Source of the DNA: Diplosphaera chodatii
Taxonomy: Eukaryota > Chlorophyta > Trebouxiophyceae > Prasiolales > Stichococcaceae
NCBI GenBank assembly: GCA_032358165.1
Contig: JAALGY010000004.1
Location: 186,001-250,000 of the forward strand
Direction: 5' to 3'
Length of the DNA: 64,000 bases
Shown here: piece after piece, positions 1 to 13,103 of the stretch
Position numbering within the stretch: position 1 is the stretch's first letter
How the letters are laid out: each line of letters starts with the position of its first letter
Notes under the pieces: model-generated
Database searches by the model: none
What the model saw: only the letters and a program-made list of their open reading frames with translations
Told to the model about the DNA's origin: nothing
Program-made: the position numbers and the translations under genes

Positions 1-352
1 GCCGGACTACCACCTTCCTACAATGCTCGACACACATGGAACGAATCTCCTCGACCCAGGCGCTTCTGCAGATGCATGCCCTTGTTGTTGCAGCTCCTTG
101 CAAGTGCACATGGATGGCCCCAGAGCATGCGCAGCGACCGATCGTTCCTCTGCTGAGTGGTGTGCCACTGATATGGACACATCCTCGGAAGCAGCCATTG
201 CCATTGCCGAAAGACCGGCTTTGCTTGAGCTTGACGACGACAGCAAACTGGAGACCGCTGCTGCTATGACTGCGTCATGTCCAGCATGCGGCTTCCAGCT
301 GCCAGCCGCCAGCAGCACCCGGTGAGTGGATGCAGCCACAGGACAAAATGCG
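1..352. other. 3' flank of NOG1, no gene seen
   Basis: This stretch lies downstream of the NOG1 stop codon on the minus strand. Short open frames exist on both strands (for example 23-325 plus) but none shows a recognisable domain, and they contain no convincing splice structure. It may be 3' untranslated sequence of NOG1 or part of a gene that continues outside the window. Confidence 0.5.
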
Positions 353-3300
353 CTACCGCCGGTCCGTCTTGCCGTTGCCGCGCTTGCCTGCACATCAACC
401 ACATCGCATTTTGTACAGACGCACTCCAGCCCGTAGCCGAGATGCAGGTCGGACGATATACTGCGGCAACACGAGTGCACAGCCCTGCACTGTGACGCTG
501 TGAAGCGTTCATGCAGGGTGTCGTGCATGCCGGTCAGCAGCGTGCACCCGAGAACAGGTGCTTGGGCTTGAGGTCGGGGACGTGCCGGTCGCCCTCTCCC
601 TGCAGCCACAGCCACAAAGGCGATCAGCTTCCAGCACCAGGCAGCGGATGCCCCCCGCACCCGTGCACAGCAGGCTCGCACGCCGCATCTGCAGCTGCGC
701 AGCCGCCAGCCTCGGGCCTGCCGCCGGGCCGAGGCAGGCCCTGGCAGCGACTGCTGGACGTCTGTAAGGTGCTGCACAGTATCTGCTGCCAGACTGTGCA
801 GCCCAGGAGACGCGGCACGCACGACCTATCTGATAAACGTGTTCAGCCCGGCGCACCTTGCGGGCCATCTTGCCGGCCCGCCGCTGCGCGCGGTCCGCCG
901 CCTTGACCGCCGCGTTGCGCTGCCCGGCGTTCTTGAGGCCCGACCCCGCCAGCGGCTTGGCCACCGACAGCGCGCGGCCGCGCGACATGGACCTACGCAT
1001 GGGGGCCAGGCGCCACCGCGGGTCAGGCCAGATGGCGGAAATTGCCGCTGGTCGTGCTGCCGAGAAGCAGGCGGAAGCGAAAGGAAGCACAGCAACCACG
1101 CGTGCGGCCTGCAGGCAGCTGGGCGATGCATGAGCGGCGCACGGCCTGCCGGCCCGTGCTGCGGCTGCGCCGCGCACAAGGCTTCTCTGACGCGTTCCCC
1201 TCCTGCTGTCCATGGCGCTGCACTCAGCCAATAATAATAATGATCCATCCTAATCACCTGGACTTGGAGCTGTGGATGCGCTTCTTGGGCTGCGCGGGGG
1301 TGCCGTCCACGTCCATGGCGTCGCCGTCGCCGGCGGCGCCCCGCGACTCGCTGCGGGTGCGCTTGCGGGCCACCCTGGAGCGGGAGCGCTCCCGTGCGCG
1401 CGCCACCGCCGCGCTGGCGTCGATGCCCACCGCCGCCAGCGACGCCTGCGACATCGGCGGCGGAGGCGTCGAGGCAAAGACCCAAAGGGGTTTACACATC
1501 CATCGGCCACTTTTATATGTCTACAGTGAGACAAGGGCGTGCCACCCGAGGCTGTCGATCCACTCTTGGGAGAGCTCTGGCCGCTTTGTGAGCCCTGGCA
1601 GACCCGATGCACGCTCGTGTGTGCAAGGCGGGGTTCGGAGCAGGAAGTGGGTTCCCCGCCGCACCCGCATGTTGTCGGTGGTGGAGGTGCGGCCGGCGTC
1701 GGCGCGGCGCGGCAGGATGGACTGGTTGTTGGCGGCGCCCTTCTTGCGCCGGTGCGCCGCCAGCACCCTGCAGCGTGTTTGAGTGTCTGGCATCCCGCCT
1801 CGAGATGGCGCGTGCCACGGCAACTCCCAGTTGCAGATTCGACAAGCTGGTGAAGCGGCCGTGGGTCATGGCTGGCAGCCGCACCCGGGTTCCGGCCACC
1901 AAGGTCTGCACAAGCATGCACGCGAGAGGGGTCTGGGAGCATGCCAAGGCACAAGCTGAACGGCGGCCGCACCGCTGCTTGCGGTCGCGGATGGCGCTCA
2001 GGGTGGCGCGCTCCTCTGCTGTCAGCTCCTCCACGTCCATGCCCTGTGGCGACGAGGTTACAGTTGACTCGATTGTCGAATTGTGCCTCACAGAGCGGGA
2101 ATACGTGCTGCAAAGGGCCTGGACTCGTGGGCTGCTGCAGCTCATGGCGTGCTTCGGCACACAGCATGCTGCACAGCGAGGCAGCACATGCTGCGGCTGC
2201 GCACGTCTGATGCAGGTGCAGCACCAAGCTGCTCAAGATTTCAACACAGAAGCTGCGGGATGTTGTCGGAACAGGACGCCGCCTGCCCAACTGAGTGTGA
2301 ACCGTCCATGCAGCCTAGGATCGAAGCCGTCACGTAACGTGCAATGGCACCGGCCCGGAGGCTGTTCCCAGAAAGCCATGCGCCTATGAACTTGGACCCG
2401 ACAAAACCCTGCCCCCACCTCCTGCGCGGTCTCCCAGGCGGCGGCCGCCGCGTCCTCGTCCCGCTCCAGGGCCTCCAGCCGCTCCTCGATGTCCGGGTCC
2501 ACGAAGTCCGCGATGTTGTGGCCGCCCCAGATCTCGGGCAGGATGTCGCGCCGCTCGGCGGGGCTGACAGTCTCCCACAGCGCCCGCTCGTCCATGGAGT
2601 AGACGCCCGCGCCGCCCTTCTCCTCCTGCAGGGCGGGTTGCGCGCCAGGTCGGAGTCTGTTGGCAGCTGCGCGGGGACCCCTGGGGCACATGCTGCTCCA
2701 GAGCCGTGCTGGGCTTGGACACCCACAGAGCCCTCGCCCCACGATCGCAGTTTGCTCCCTGATCTACTGCAGTGGGCATGAACGGGGGCGCAGCGAAAGA
2801 CCTTCCCCTGACCACTCATAGGCAGGCCCGCTCTTCGCAGAGCCAGTGTGCCAAGGAAGGGCGCGATGTTGTGGATCGATGGTTGCTGAACCTGAGGACG
2901 CATGTTCAAGCTGACCTGGATGTCCTTCTGCAGCTTGCGCGGCGCCGCGGCGCGGGGCTGCCCCGCCTGGACGGCGAGCACCGAGGGGGGGATGACGGGG
3001 GGCCGCGCCACGCCGTCCCGCGGCTTGGGCAGCGCCACGTGCATGCGGTTGGTCACATCCGCCACGCGCTTGCCCTGCAGCGGGACGGGACAGCCGACAG
3101 GCTGTCAAGGGACGCGCAGATCCTCGTAAAAAGCCGGGGGCCTGCCCCGCAGGCGGCATGTGCGCATGCACAGCTGGTGGCACAGCATGTGGCGCTGGAT
3201 GTTGTGACCGAACAGTCTGCAGGATGCGTGACCCCCACCTTGAGCTTGAGGTCGACGCGGGAGGCGAGGAGCCGGTCGCAGGCGGCCGACCGCACCGCCA

Positions 3301-6300
3301 TGACGCCCTCCTCGTTGAGCGCGCTCATGCGCAGCACCTGCGCCGTCTCGTCACCCGGCCCCGCCAGCCCTGGAGCGCACCACAGCATGTGCGTTTTTCT
3401 TCTCCACCGCCACCGGCGCTCTGATGCAGCGGTTGCAGCGGCATGGGTGTTCCGACCCAGAAGTCAAACGATAGGTCCTGACTCGGGACCTATCGTTGTG
3501 GCTCCAGCTTCGGTTGCCAGACCGTTCTACCTCGTCAGCTATGGTGCTTCAGGTCGGGTCCAGCGTCCATGAGCAGGGAACGTCAGCAATGCGCACCAGC
3601 TCTGACACCAGCAGACTACTAACAAACCCTCAAACCCTACTGACACCACCCTGCAGGACCAGAAACGATTGATGGAACACCCAAGGTGTATTGCGAGCGA
3701 CTGCGCTGGCCAGTTGTACTTGTGTCTTGCAGCAGGACATGTTCTCCACATTCGCATTGCACAGAAAACCTCTGCTGAAGAGAGCCGAAGCACTGCAAAT
3801 GTGCATCCCAGTGGCACTCGCAAGACGCAAGTTCAGGAGCCAGGTTTCAGTGCCAGCTTGGAAATTGTAGATTGTAGATTGTACACGTCAACGGACTGGA
3901 GGTTGTCAAGGCTCACCGCCAGACGACAGCTTGGCGGCCTCCGCGCCCATGGCCTCGATGGTGGCGCGGTCCTCGGCGCTCAGGCTGTCCCACGGCGCGG
4001 CATCCACCTGCAGGCAGACACGGCGCGAATCACTGACTGTATGAACACAAGCGACGAGGCTGTGTCAGCGGGGCCAAAGCACCACACGGGTCATGCCAGC
4101 AAACAGTGCATCGATGCAGGGTCATCAGCTTTGTAGCGCCTGTGGCCAGCTTGAGTTTCGTGAGGTGCCTCAGATCGGGGTGAGGAACGCAGCGTCAGAC
4201 GCAGTGTGCACAGGTGGGCCAGACGTGCGACACGGCAAGTGCTGCTTTGGGCTGCGGATAGGCACTTGCCATGTTGCAGTCCTGTTGCTGCCTGGGCACT
4301 TTGTCGACACGCAGACAGCACACAAGCGAGTAAACACAGCAGTCCAACTGGCGGGCATGACCGGCAGCGGGATGCAGTGCCACTACAGGTTCGACGGCCC
4401 AACCTTCCGGACTCGCTTGTCTGTCGCAGTACCCGCCGTGCATGTGCTCCCCGCACCTTGTTGGCGACGACCAGCAGGGGCTTGGAGGCGAAGAGGGGGG
4501 AGATGGAGTGGAACAGCGCCGCCTGCTGCGCGATCGTGTACCCGCACGCCTCGCTCACATCCAGCACGTACAGCACCGCCGCCCGCAGGTGCGCCAGCGC
4601 CGTGATGCTCTGCGGGTGGCATGCACGGCTTCAGAATGTAAAGGACTGAAGCATCAGCATGTACAGCAGTGCTGGACATGTCGATGAGATGCTCCTACCC
4701 CTCATGCGTGTCCCACATGGCAGCCATGACGGCAGCTGTCCACTCACAAAAGCGCCAGTAAGTCGTCAGCTTCACGTCACCGTGTCATGTCAACACGCCG
4801 AAATGTCACCTGCATCTCGATGGTGTTGCGTTCCTCCAGGGGGCGGTCCAGGATGCCGGGGGTGTCGATGACCTGCCACCGCAGGTACCGGTAGTCCATG
4901 TGCCCCACGAACAGCGACTTGGTGGTGAACGCGTACGGCTGCACCTCCACATCCGCCCGCGTCACCTGCGTATGTCATGGGATCGAAGGGCTGATGTTCA
5001 GCAGGTGGGCAACAGGCAGACTGGGATGCTTGGCGTCTCAGCGCCTGTGCCACTGTGTGCAGCGGCAAAATGCACCTGCGAGAACGCTTGCAAACACCGA
5101 AGGGTGAATTGACTGCGCACATCACCACATTATAAGATCTCAGATCTATGCCTTTCGTCAGAGCCTGATCTGTACCAGAAGACATGCAGAATGATGTGTG
5201 CACGCTGGCAGCAGCAATCCATAGGCAGATCAGCAGCACAGATGAGGCTCACACGGGGGTGAGACCCCTCGTCTGCAAATGCACCTTTCACACAGTGGCT
5301 GTGGAGCCGGATTGTAGACACTCCCAATATCTTGTGGACTCAAACTGAGCTGAGTTCAAAGCCTTCTGGAGCCCACCTTGTTCATGAAGCTGGACTTGCC
5401 GACGTTGGGGTAGCCGCACACCAGCAGGGTGCGCGTGGCGGGGTCGATGCCCGGCAGCCGCCCCATGTGCTGCCGGACCTCCTCCAGGTATTTGAGCGAG
5501 GGGCCCTGCCGCTTCATGATCGTGCACATGCGGCCCTGCGGGGTGCATGAAAGTTCAAGTGGCAACCACATACCCATGCCAAACAAAGCTTGCGCCGATT
5601 TCTGCCGGCCTGCAGACGGGTCCTGCACAAGCAGCGACAGTGCATGCTGCTGCTTGGTAAGGTGTTTCGACTGCAGAAATGGTTGCTTTACTGCATGCTG
5701 CAGACATGCGCACCAGGGCTGCGCGCTTAAGCTCCTTGCAGCGGTACAGACTGTCACCATACTTCAGCAACCGCACGTAGTCTGCACGAGCACAGCTGCC
5801 AAACTTCAGGGGCAGATAGCTGGCTCACTTAGCCTCATGCATTGCCAAGCCCAGCCCCTGCCGAGAATGCTGCTATGCTGGGATCCCTGAGGTGCTCATG
5901 TAACATGCAACATGCCCAGCTTATGCAAGCTGAAGCAGCTAAGTTTGCATTGTGAGCGTGCTTGTTCCTGCCGCACCCGACGCAACGCGGTCGATGAGGT
6001 TGCGTGCGACCGCCAGCTGGCCCAGCGCCAGCTTGTAGTGGTCCCGGTCGTACAGCACGTTCAGCAGGTCTGCATAAAAAGGGTGGATGTCGTCCACCTG
6101 CACGCAGGTAGGGACCGTCAGGACTAAGGCCAACCCAGCTGAAAGAGGCGTGTAGTGGTGAGGCGGTGGGCGTGTTGATGCATCGAAGCTCGTGTGAACA
6201 CTTTCTGAGCATGCAGGATGTCCGCTGCTGTGCTAGTTGTTGCCACGCTGCAGCAGCTGACCTTGGGAAAGTCGTCCACGATGGTGGTCAGCCGATCGTG

Positions 6301-6622
6301 CCAGTTTTGCTGCGCAAACTTGACCTGCAGCATGGAAGCACTGAATTTCAGTGCAATGTCAGGATGTAAGGGACAGAAGATGGACAGCATGATCGCGTGG
6401 CCCACCCTCTGAGCATGCCATCGAGGCCTTGATGCTCAGTTCTGAGCCTGGGCCCCACCGCATGTCGCCCACCTTGCGGGTGTAGAACGCCCTGATGCGG
6501 GTGATGGCCCAGCCCTTGTGCACAACAGTCGGCGTGCCGCGCTGCGTCTTGGACAGCACGATGTCGATGAAGTCGGCGGCGGGCGGCACCACGCCGATCG
6601 ACTTGAAGTTGTACAGCACCAT
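353..6622 (-). CDS. NOG1: Nucleolar GTP-binding protein 1 (NOG1), 680 aa, 17 exons
   Basis: NOG1 is the Obg-family GTPase that joins pre-60S ribosomal particles in the nucleolus and travels to the cytoplasm during large-subunit maturation. Exons (minus): 6473-6622, 6262-6324, 5977-6097, 5714-5781, 5377-5535, 4810-4965, 4457-4609, 3917-4007, 3239-3369, 2916-3074, 2419-2625, 1973-2043, 1665-1767, 1258-1445, 857-992, 548-599, 353-387. The frame is continuous and gives 680 residues, near the usual 650-670. The start [13 protein letters not shown] matches the family N terminus. G motifs are visible: GYPNVGKSS at about 175-183, DTPG at 221-224, and NKVD at 289-292, which is assembled across an intron. 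The C terminus [19 protein letters not shown] is diagnostic and is built from two tiny exons. All introns are GT-AG. It shares a 1.3 kb divergent upstream region with the lipase gene. Confidence 0.96.
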
Positions 6623-7939
6623 GGCTGCAGCCGCCGCCGCTCTCGGCTACCCCGCTGCTTGCCCCGTCGCGAGCGTGGCTGGCTGTGCTGCCGCGCAGCC
6701 GGGGCTCCTGCTGACGGAGCGCTGTGCTGCAGGTCCGCCGCTGTCAGCTAGCCTGCATGCACCATGCTGAAGCTGTCAACATGAGCCCAGTGTTTGCTGG
6801 CTTCGGGAGGTTGTGACCAGTATGGCAGACGGAGTAAGATGTGGTCCAGCGGAAGGATTGAGCACGCACAGGGCCTGCCATCATGCGTACTGTACAGGGA
6901 ACGTTGTGCAGCACTGTCTGCAGAGACTCATCAGCAGCGTGCATGCTGTCACCTGTCAGAACGCAGCCGCCTAGGCGGCGGCGATGGCGGCTCTCGAACC
7001 CCCGCCCCTGGCAGCTGGCCTCAGCGGCAAGCTCCAGGGCCCAGACAGTCTGATTGAAGGGGTCCAGACGGCTTCGCCGTCTCTGTTTGCAGGCTGCACA
7101 GCGAGTTGCCCTGCTGAGGCGAGCCCAGCACGAGGCTTGTTCAGTGGCGAGGTATCGGCAAACAGCAGACTGTCAGCTCTGGGACAAGCTGATGCAGCAG
7201 CCAGTCAGCTGTTTGTGTTGCTGGGCTGTTGTGAGGCGCGCTTGCACAAGGCGCAGGGTCCGCTGCGGATGTCGGCTCACCAACACAAGCGCACTGAAGC
7301 AAGAAAGCTACTGCCGCTTGCAGCAGAGCAAGCTTATAATTCAAGCAAGCGAGACAGATGTGTCGTGCATGGCTTGCAGGGGCGGCACTGACGCTGCACA
7401 TCCGTTCTCGGATGCTGCCAAGGCGCTCTACCGCCGTTCAACCGCCGGTATCGACCCCCAGAAGCTGTGCCCGCAGAGCGCACACAGCCAGTCTCTGCTA
7501 CCGATGTTGCATGCAATTGCGCAGCGCTCAAAGCATTGTAAAGCCTTGTGACTCTGTTGGCCCCGTTGCAACGCTCCTCCAACACCTGTCTGCATTGCAA
7601 AACCGGAACCCTGCACGATCTTCAGCAGACCGACGAGCACAACCTCGAGTGCTCTGGTCGTATCGTCCTCTGGAATTGCTGGCATCGAATGCCCAGTCCT
7701 GCCGACTGCTTCCGAGACATCCAAGGGTGTTGCCTCTGCGAATCACCAGCATTTTGCGCTGATATTGGTGCATAGCCTGGCGGCACTCGCGGCAGCTTGT
7801 CTGCACCGTTTTCCTTTGAAGTGAGGAGTGTCTGCTCCGTGCTCTTCCACTGAGGTGCAACACAGGCGGATCTATCGGCTGGGTGACGCAGCGCTGCACA
7901 CAAGCCGCAGCGCCGCTGCATCTGGCCCCGCCTGCGGAC
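6623..7939. promoter_or_regulatory. Divergent intergenic region NOG1 / lipase
   Basis: About 1.3 kb separates the two start codons, which face away from each other, so promoters of both genes should lie here. An open frame at 6984-7391 (plus) starts with Met and runs 135 codons but has no recognised domain and no splice link into the lipase; I treat it as 5' leader or chance. No sequence motif in the region can be assigned with confidence. Confidence 0.5.
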
Positions 7940-10900
7940 ATGGCCGGGGACGCGCAGCAGTGCCAGGCAGCGGCGGACGCCGGCGGCGGCGGCAGCGGCG
8001 CACACCCCATGGCGGTCGCGGCGCAGCAGCAGCTGGATGCGGCTGAGCAGTGCAGCGCGGGGGATGCTGCGGCCCGTGACTGTGGCGGCGGCGGCAGCGG
8101 CGGCGGCAAAGGCCTGACAGGCCTGCTCGGCAAGTGAGCAGCCATGTTTAGCATGCGTAGTGCTACTCCTGACGCCATGACGGAATTGAGGATCGTCATG
8201 CTTCACTGTTTGCACATTAGCACATTAGGTCGCTTCGAATGCAGCATGTTCCTGTAGGTATGACCAGAGTTTGCGGTGCAGGTGGGGCGCCGTCACCAGC
8301 TCCGTGTACCGCTCTGCAGCAGAGGGCTGGCTCAACCTGCCGCCGCAGCAGGTCAGCTCACTGCACAGCCGTCCTCGCATCAGTTGCAGTGCGAATGTGA
8401 ATGTTGCGTGGTTCAGCGACCTCATGTTTTTTATCGATGCTGGGGGAACCGTGATCAGATTCCATGCACGGCGCATGCGCTGACACACACCCGCTTTTCG
8501 CCTGCAGGACAGCCTGGCGTTCCTGCGCCTGGCGTCGGTGCTGCTGCGGCTGAGCAGCCTGGTGTACGACGTGGACGAGGGGCATGTCGGGCAGGCGGTG
8601 GGGCACGAGGTGCCGCTCGCTGGGCGCGCTGGCGACTCCGCGCGCGTCACCTCCACCCTGGTAGAGTTCAGGTGCCGCTCGCTCCCGACCGGCGGGGCGC
8701 GGCCGGGCAATGGGGAGCCACCCCCTGCTGCAGGGCGGCGCAGCTGCATCCTGCTTCCGCAGTGGCACACCACGCACCTCGTTCCGCAAGCAGGACGCCT
8801 CGCACATGCTTAGACGCCCCTCACGAACCCATGTCCACGCATCATACTCATTTGCACCTGGTGCACTGGAGGCTGACCGCTCACGGTACAGGACGTCCGT
8901 CTCGATGCGCAGGGGCGCGGTGCAGGGCGAGGGGCTGTCGTCGCCGGAGCAGTTTGGGGTGTGGGAGGTGGAGGGCGTGGGCCTGGTGGTCGCCTTCCGG
9001 GGCACCGCCAGCGCGGAGGACGTGCTGGTGGACGTCAATATCCGGCCCGCGCCCCTCGCCACCACCCGCAACATGCGGGGTGCGGGTTCCACACTTCAGG
9101 GCAGGATCTACAAAGTCAGGGCAGGGTCTACAAGGACACGAAAGCTGTACTGGTAGATGTCCATATCTGGCCGACTGCTGTGCCACCACCCGCAGCATGC
9201 GGGGTGCGGTGATGCCTCCTTGCTGCAGCACAACTGGTAATGAGGTCAAAATGAGAAAGAAGCATCGCTGATGAAGGGTCAACGGTGGGATGCCCCCCTT
9301 CCACAAGACTGCATTCCAGGCGTCGGATGAGCTGCACGCAGGCATGGCACTCCTGCACCCGCACGTCTGGCTCTTTACACAAACCTGGCCAGGCAGCTGG
9401 GTCTCCCGGACTGCTCGAGGCCAGTGTCCCCTGCCCCCGCAGGCGTGCAGCAGCTGCAGGTGCACCAGGGCTTCTACAACGGGGTGCGCCGCCACCTGCC
9501 CGCGGTCGCGGAGCTCATCGCACAGCGCGCCGGGGCGGCGCCCGAGTCCCTGCTGCCGCCCGACCGCCGCGGGAAGGGCAGCCGCAAGAAGCGCTGGCCG
9601 CCCGTCTGGATCACCGGCCACTCCCTGGGCGGTGCGCAATGCCTTCTACCTGAGAGCCGTGAGGCTGCAGCGGCGTACCTCAGTGGAAGCAGGTGTAGCT
9701 GACGCCTTGGCTAGCTGTGCCCTACTTTGCCAAGACTTAGACGTGCATGACTCATGTACTTTACAAGTTTAATATGTACCCTGAGCTCGCCTTTGTACCG
9801 CGCAGGCGGCTACGCCAACTGCGTGATGCTGCACCTGCTGGCCAACCGCTCGTGCGGCGAGCTGTTCGGCGGCGGTGAGGCGCCCACCGCCGCTCCTCTC
9901 CCTTGGTTTAGTGGCCCGTCTGCTGGCCCCTGCGTGGGAGCCCCGGTCCTCAGCCGTGCGAGCACTGCAGCATCACATGTCAGCCGCCTCTTGTGTGACG
10001 GACATGCCGGTCAGAGTGCACAGTCTGCACACGAGGACGCTGTGCTGCGCAGGCGGGGGCTCCGTGACGTTCGGCGCGCCCATGGTGCTGTACGGCGAGG
10101 ACGCCCCCAGGCTGTACGCCAGCCTGCAGAAGGTGGGCGGCCCTGTCCCACTGCCGGTGCGGCATCATGCAGGTAGAACACGCCCAGCTGACCGCGTGCA
10201 GCCGCGTACAGCAGATGCCTGAGCGCACATTGGGACCGGTCTCCGTGTGTTGCAGCTGGAGGAGGCGGCGGAGGCGGCGGCCGGCAAGGCGGGCCACCCC
10301 CCGCTGCACTTCCACAACTTCGTGTGCGGCTCCGACATCGTGCCCAGGTGCGGCCGTGTAACTACACGGCATGCACCACGAAGCTGTTGTGGTAGCAGGC
10401 CGCTGGTGGCAGAGCCGCAGCAGAGCGCGCCCAGAGAGTGCCTGTGCTGGTGCCACTGCTACACTACTGCTACAGCTGCTGCTTCCAGCTTTGGACTGCA
10501 TGTCTCCGTGAAGCTGTGGCATGTGCCTTCCTGCTCCCCCTTTGCTTACCAGGTGATGTGTTGACCCATAACTTTGGCCGCCCGCAGGCTGCTGGGCGCC
10601 AGCCTGAGCACGGTGCACGACTCGGTGGCGGACTACTGGAAGGTGTTTGGCCGCCTGACCTCGGTGAGAAAGCATCCCACCTGCCTTGCTGTTCGGGTGT
10701 GGCCCCCAGACATTAGACAGCAATGAATTGATACTCAAGCGCCACATCTCCTGTTTCGACGGTATGATCGAGCGAAACCAGGTGCAAGAGCCGTGCTCCT
10801 CAGCAATGCAGTGCGTGTGCGCTGCAGGCAATGACGGCAACCTCGCAGCAGTACCACCCGTTTGGAACCTACCACTTCATCCTGGGCAAGGTGACCTGCT

Positions 10901-12259
10901 GCCTGCAGGAGTTGACTTGAAGATGATACAGGCCACTCGGCAGTTTGCATACAGCCACAAGCCTGGTTGTCCTGGAGTGATGTGGCACTGCTGTGTATAT
11001 GTTTGCCCAGCATCAGAGATTCTCCATGGCCCCAAAGCATTTGAGTGCACTGGTGAAGCGCATGATGTTGCCGCCCTGGTGTCATGCCGGCTTCCACGCT
11101 TTTCTGCAGGAAGTTCGGACGCCGCGCCACGGCAGCGCGGCATCCTCCGGCGGCGTGGGCGATGCCGAGTACGCCGCCAAGGTGAGCGCTCGTCTGCAGT
11201 GGTTCCAGGGCTATCCCATTCTCCGACTGCCAGCGTGGCTGGAAGCCGTGCAGCCTGTGGTGTGAATGCAGCTGTCTGGTCTGGCTGCACCGGGCGACAG
11301 CACCACCCAGCAGCGGTGCATCACCATGGGGCTGCGCGTGTGACCCGGGCCCAGGATCAGAACCCCGCGCTGCCCTGCCCGCAGATCGCGGCGCAGCTGG
11401 ATGTCAACGCCGCGATGAAGGCCATCCTGCGCGGCGCGGCCAGCTCCCCGGCGCACGACCACTTCCTCAACGCCTACGAGACCGGGCTGCGGGCACGCAA
11501 ACTCCATTGTGTGGCGTGTTCCGCACTACTTTTGGGGAAAGTGGCCCCCGCATGCGGTTGATATGTTGTGCTCGACTTGCTCACAACAGGTGCACGTTCC
11601 CTCTGCAAGCTGACAGCTACCAGCACTGCGTCACAGAGTCGACAAGCTGCAAATCCTTGCTCCGCAGGCCACCATGGACACCATGGCGGCGGGAGCAGAG
11701 GCGGACAAGGGCGAAGATGCGGCCGAGCCGTCAACGCTCTTCCTGCTGCCGGCGCCGTCCGCCGCCGACCCGATCGCCGCGGCGCTGAACCCCGACGCCC
11801 ATGTGGATGCCCTGGGGCGCACCATTGGGCAGGCGGGGTGGACGGTGGCCTCTGCGGCCGCGGGGTTCGCCGGCCGCGCGGCCGTCGAATACATGAAGCA
11901 GCCGCGCAAGCCGAAGCCCGACACAGGGTGAGGCAGCAGCAGTGGCTTTGCATGTACCCAACGCCTTTCTGCGTGGCGTCTGCTGTAGAGCAGGGGGGGC
12001 TGCAACTGCAGCCGACACGTCAGCTTCAATCGGTGCAGGCTGCATGGCGCAGTGGAACGGGTTGAAGAGAGTTTGGCAGCTGGTGCTTGGTAGAGCTCGT
12101 GAGCGCATTGCAATGTGTGGGACTGATGGCAATATTCTCGCACATTGCAGCGGTGCGCAGCTGGATGCAGCCGCTGCAGCCGGCAGTGGCGGCGGCAGCG
12201 CCAACGGCAAAGGCACTGGCGGCAGTACCTCCTGGGGCGGCTGGCTCAGGGGCAAGTGA
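7940..12259 (+). CDS. Class 3 lipase (alpha/beta hydrolase), about 577 aa, 14 exons
   Basis: Predicted triacylglycerol/monoacylglycerol-type lipase (lipase class 3 fold). Exons: 7940-8133, 8282-8351, 8508-8671, 8892-9079, 9443-9631, 9806-9874, 10053-10132, 10256-10347, 10588-10663, 10828-10890, 11110-11181, 11385-11492, 11668-11927, 12151-12259. The nucleophile elbow GHSLG places the catalytic Ser near residue 266, with a GLVVAFRGTAS oxyanion-type strand upstream and FVCGSDIVPRLLG (likely catalytic Asp) downstream; a later YHPFGTYHF segment may supply His. The exon 12 donor is uncertain: either GC (CGG^GCACGC, used here) or GT six codons later at 11510. Start 7940 was chosen for its GACATGG context; an in-frame ATG at 7883 is possible. 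There is no obvious transmembrane helix. The N- and C-terminal exons are Gly-rich and resemble each other. Confidence 0.85.
9147..9211 (+). repeat. Decayed partial copy of lipase exon 4
   Basis: Inside lipase intron 4 there is a roughly 60-base copy of the 3' end of exon 4 (9021-9086), including the donor context (CATGCGGGGTGCGG in both). The copy has diverged and contains an in-frame stop, so it looks like a relic of a short tandem duplication that kept a usable donor sequence. Confidence 0.8.
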
Positions 12260-13103
12260 GAAGGGGTTTCCATAGATTTCCCTCAACGGCATAGTGTCTG
12301 GTCACTCTCCAGTCAGGGCAGACCTCCTGGTATCCCAGCCAGCTGACTGACAATGGTGAGCAGCACTGGCGGGGGCAAGCATGGGCGTCCCTTGGTGTCA
12401 GCCATGCAGGCGGTCTGCTACAGTCCGGCTTGGGAGCAGGGAATGATCAGCGCCTGCTGACTTGTGCCATCTTTGCACAGTACAACTGAGCTAGGCTTGC
12501 TCACTGCTGCTTGCATGTTTTGTGAAAAGGTACGACAGTCGCGTGCAATGCTCAAACACAGCTGCACCTGCAGCATTGATTAGCTTGGCGCTTTCACACC
12601 CCTGCATCACTATGTATTGTACAGTATTTTGCAGTGTGCAAGTGGTCGGAAGTCCTTAGGCTATACATATTGTCATGCAACAGCGTTGGTGCCATGCACG
12701 TTGCCTCGCTGTATTAGCATGTACCTGTATAGGAACACATCAGTGTGCATCATTGCCCTTGCATCACTGCTGAGTGCTCAATCAATGCAAGAGCAGGGAA
12801 TGCTATCGCCTACATACTCTTTGCACTCGTCCTATAGATAGCAAACACATGAGACACCATCGGCATGTGTGCTGCGCTTTGGGGTGGGTGCTTGTAGCTG
12901 GCAGACGACCTTGATCATCTTCCAGATGGTTGCAGCAATGCTGTCTGTTCCCAGCAGCATGATACACATGTGGGTTCGGTGTCGTGCCTGTTTGCCGTTA
13001 CATTCGGAAACATTTGCCTGTTAGTCCAGCACATAGAAGACCACAACCTGCCACGCCCAGTCAAGTCACATGCGTGGCCAACCTGCAGCCGCACGCAAGC
13101 CAA
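12260..13103. other. Convergent intergenic region lipase / mL46
   Basis: The 3' ends of two genes face each other across about 840 bases. The middle (about 12480-12850) is less GC-rich than the flanks and should hold the 3' untranslated regions of both genes. I see no further gene. Confidence 0.5.

Noticed and set aside
6985..7010. tRNA T-arm-like GGTTCGAG on the minus strand
   Set aside because: The five bases either side of the putative loop do not pair, and no acceptor or anticodon arm is nearby.
6984..7391. 135-codon plus-strand open frame starting with Met upstream of the lipase
   Set aside because: No recognisable domain, no in-phase splice link to lipase exon 1, and it lies in a GC-rich divergent promoter where long chance frames are common.
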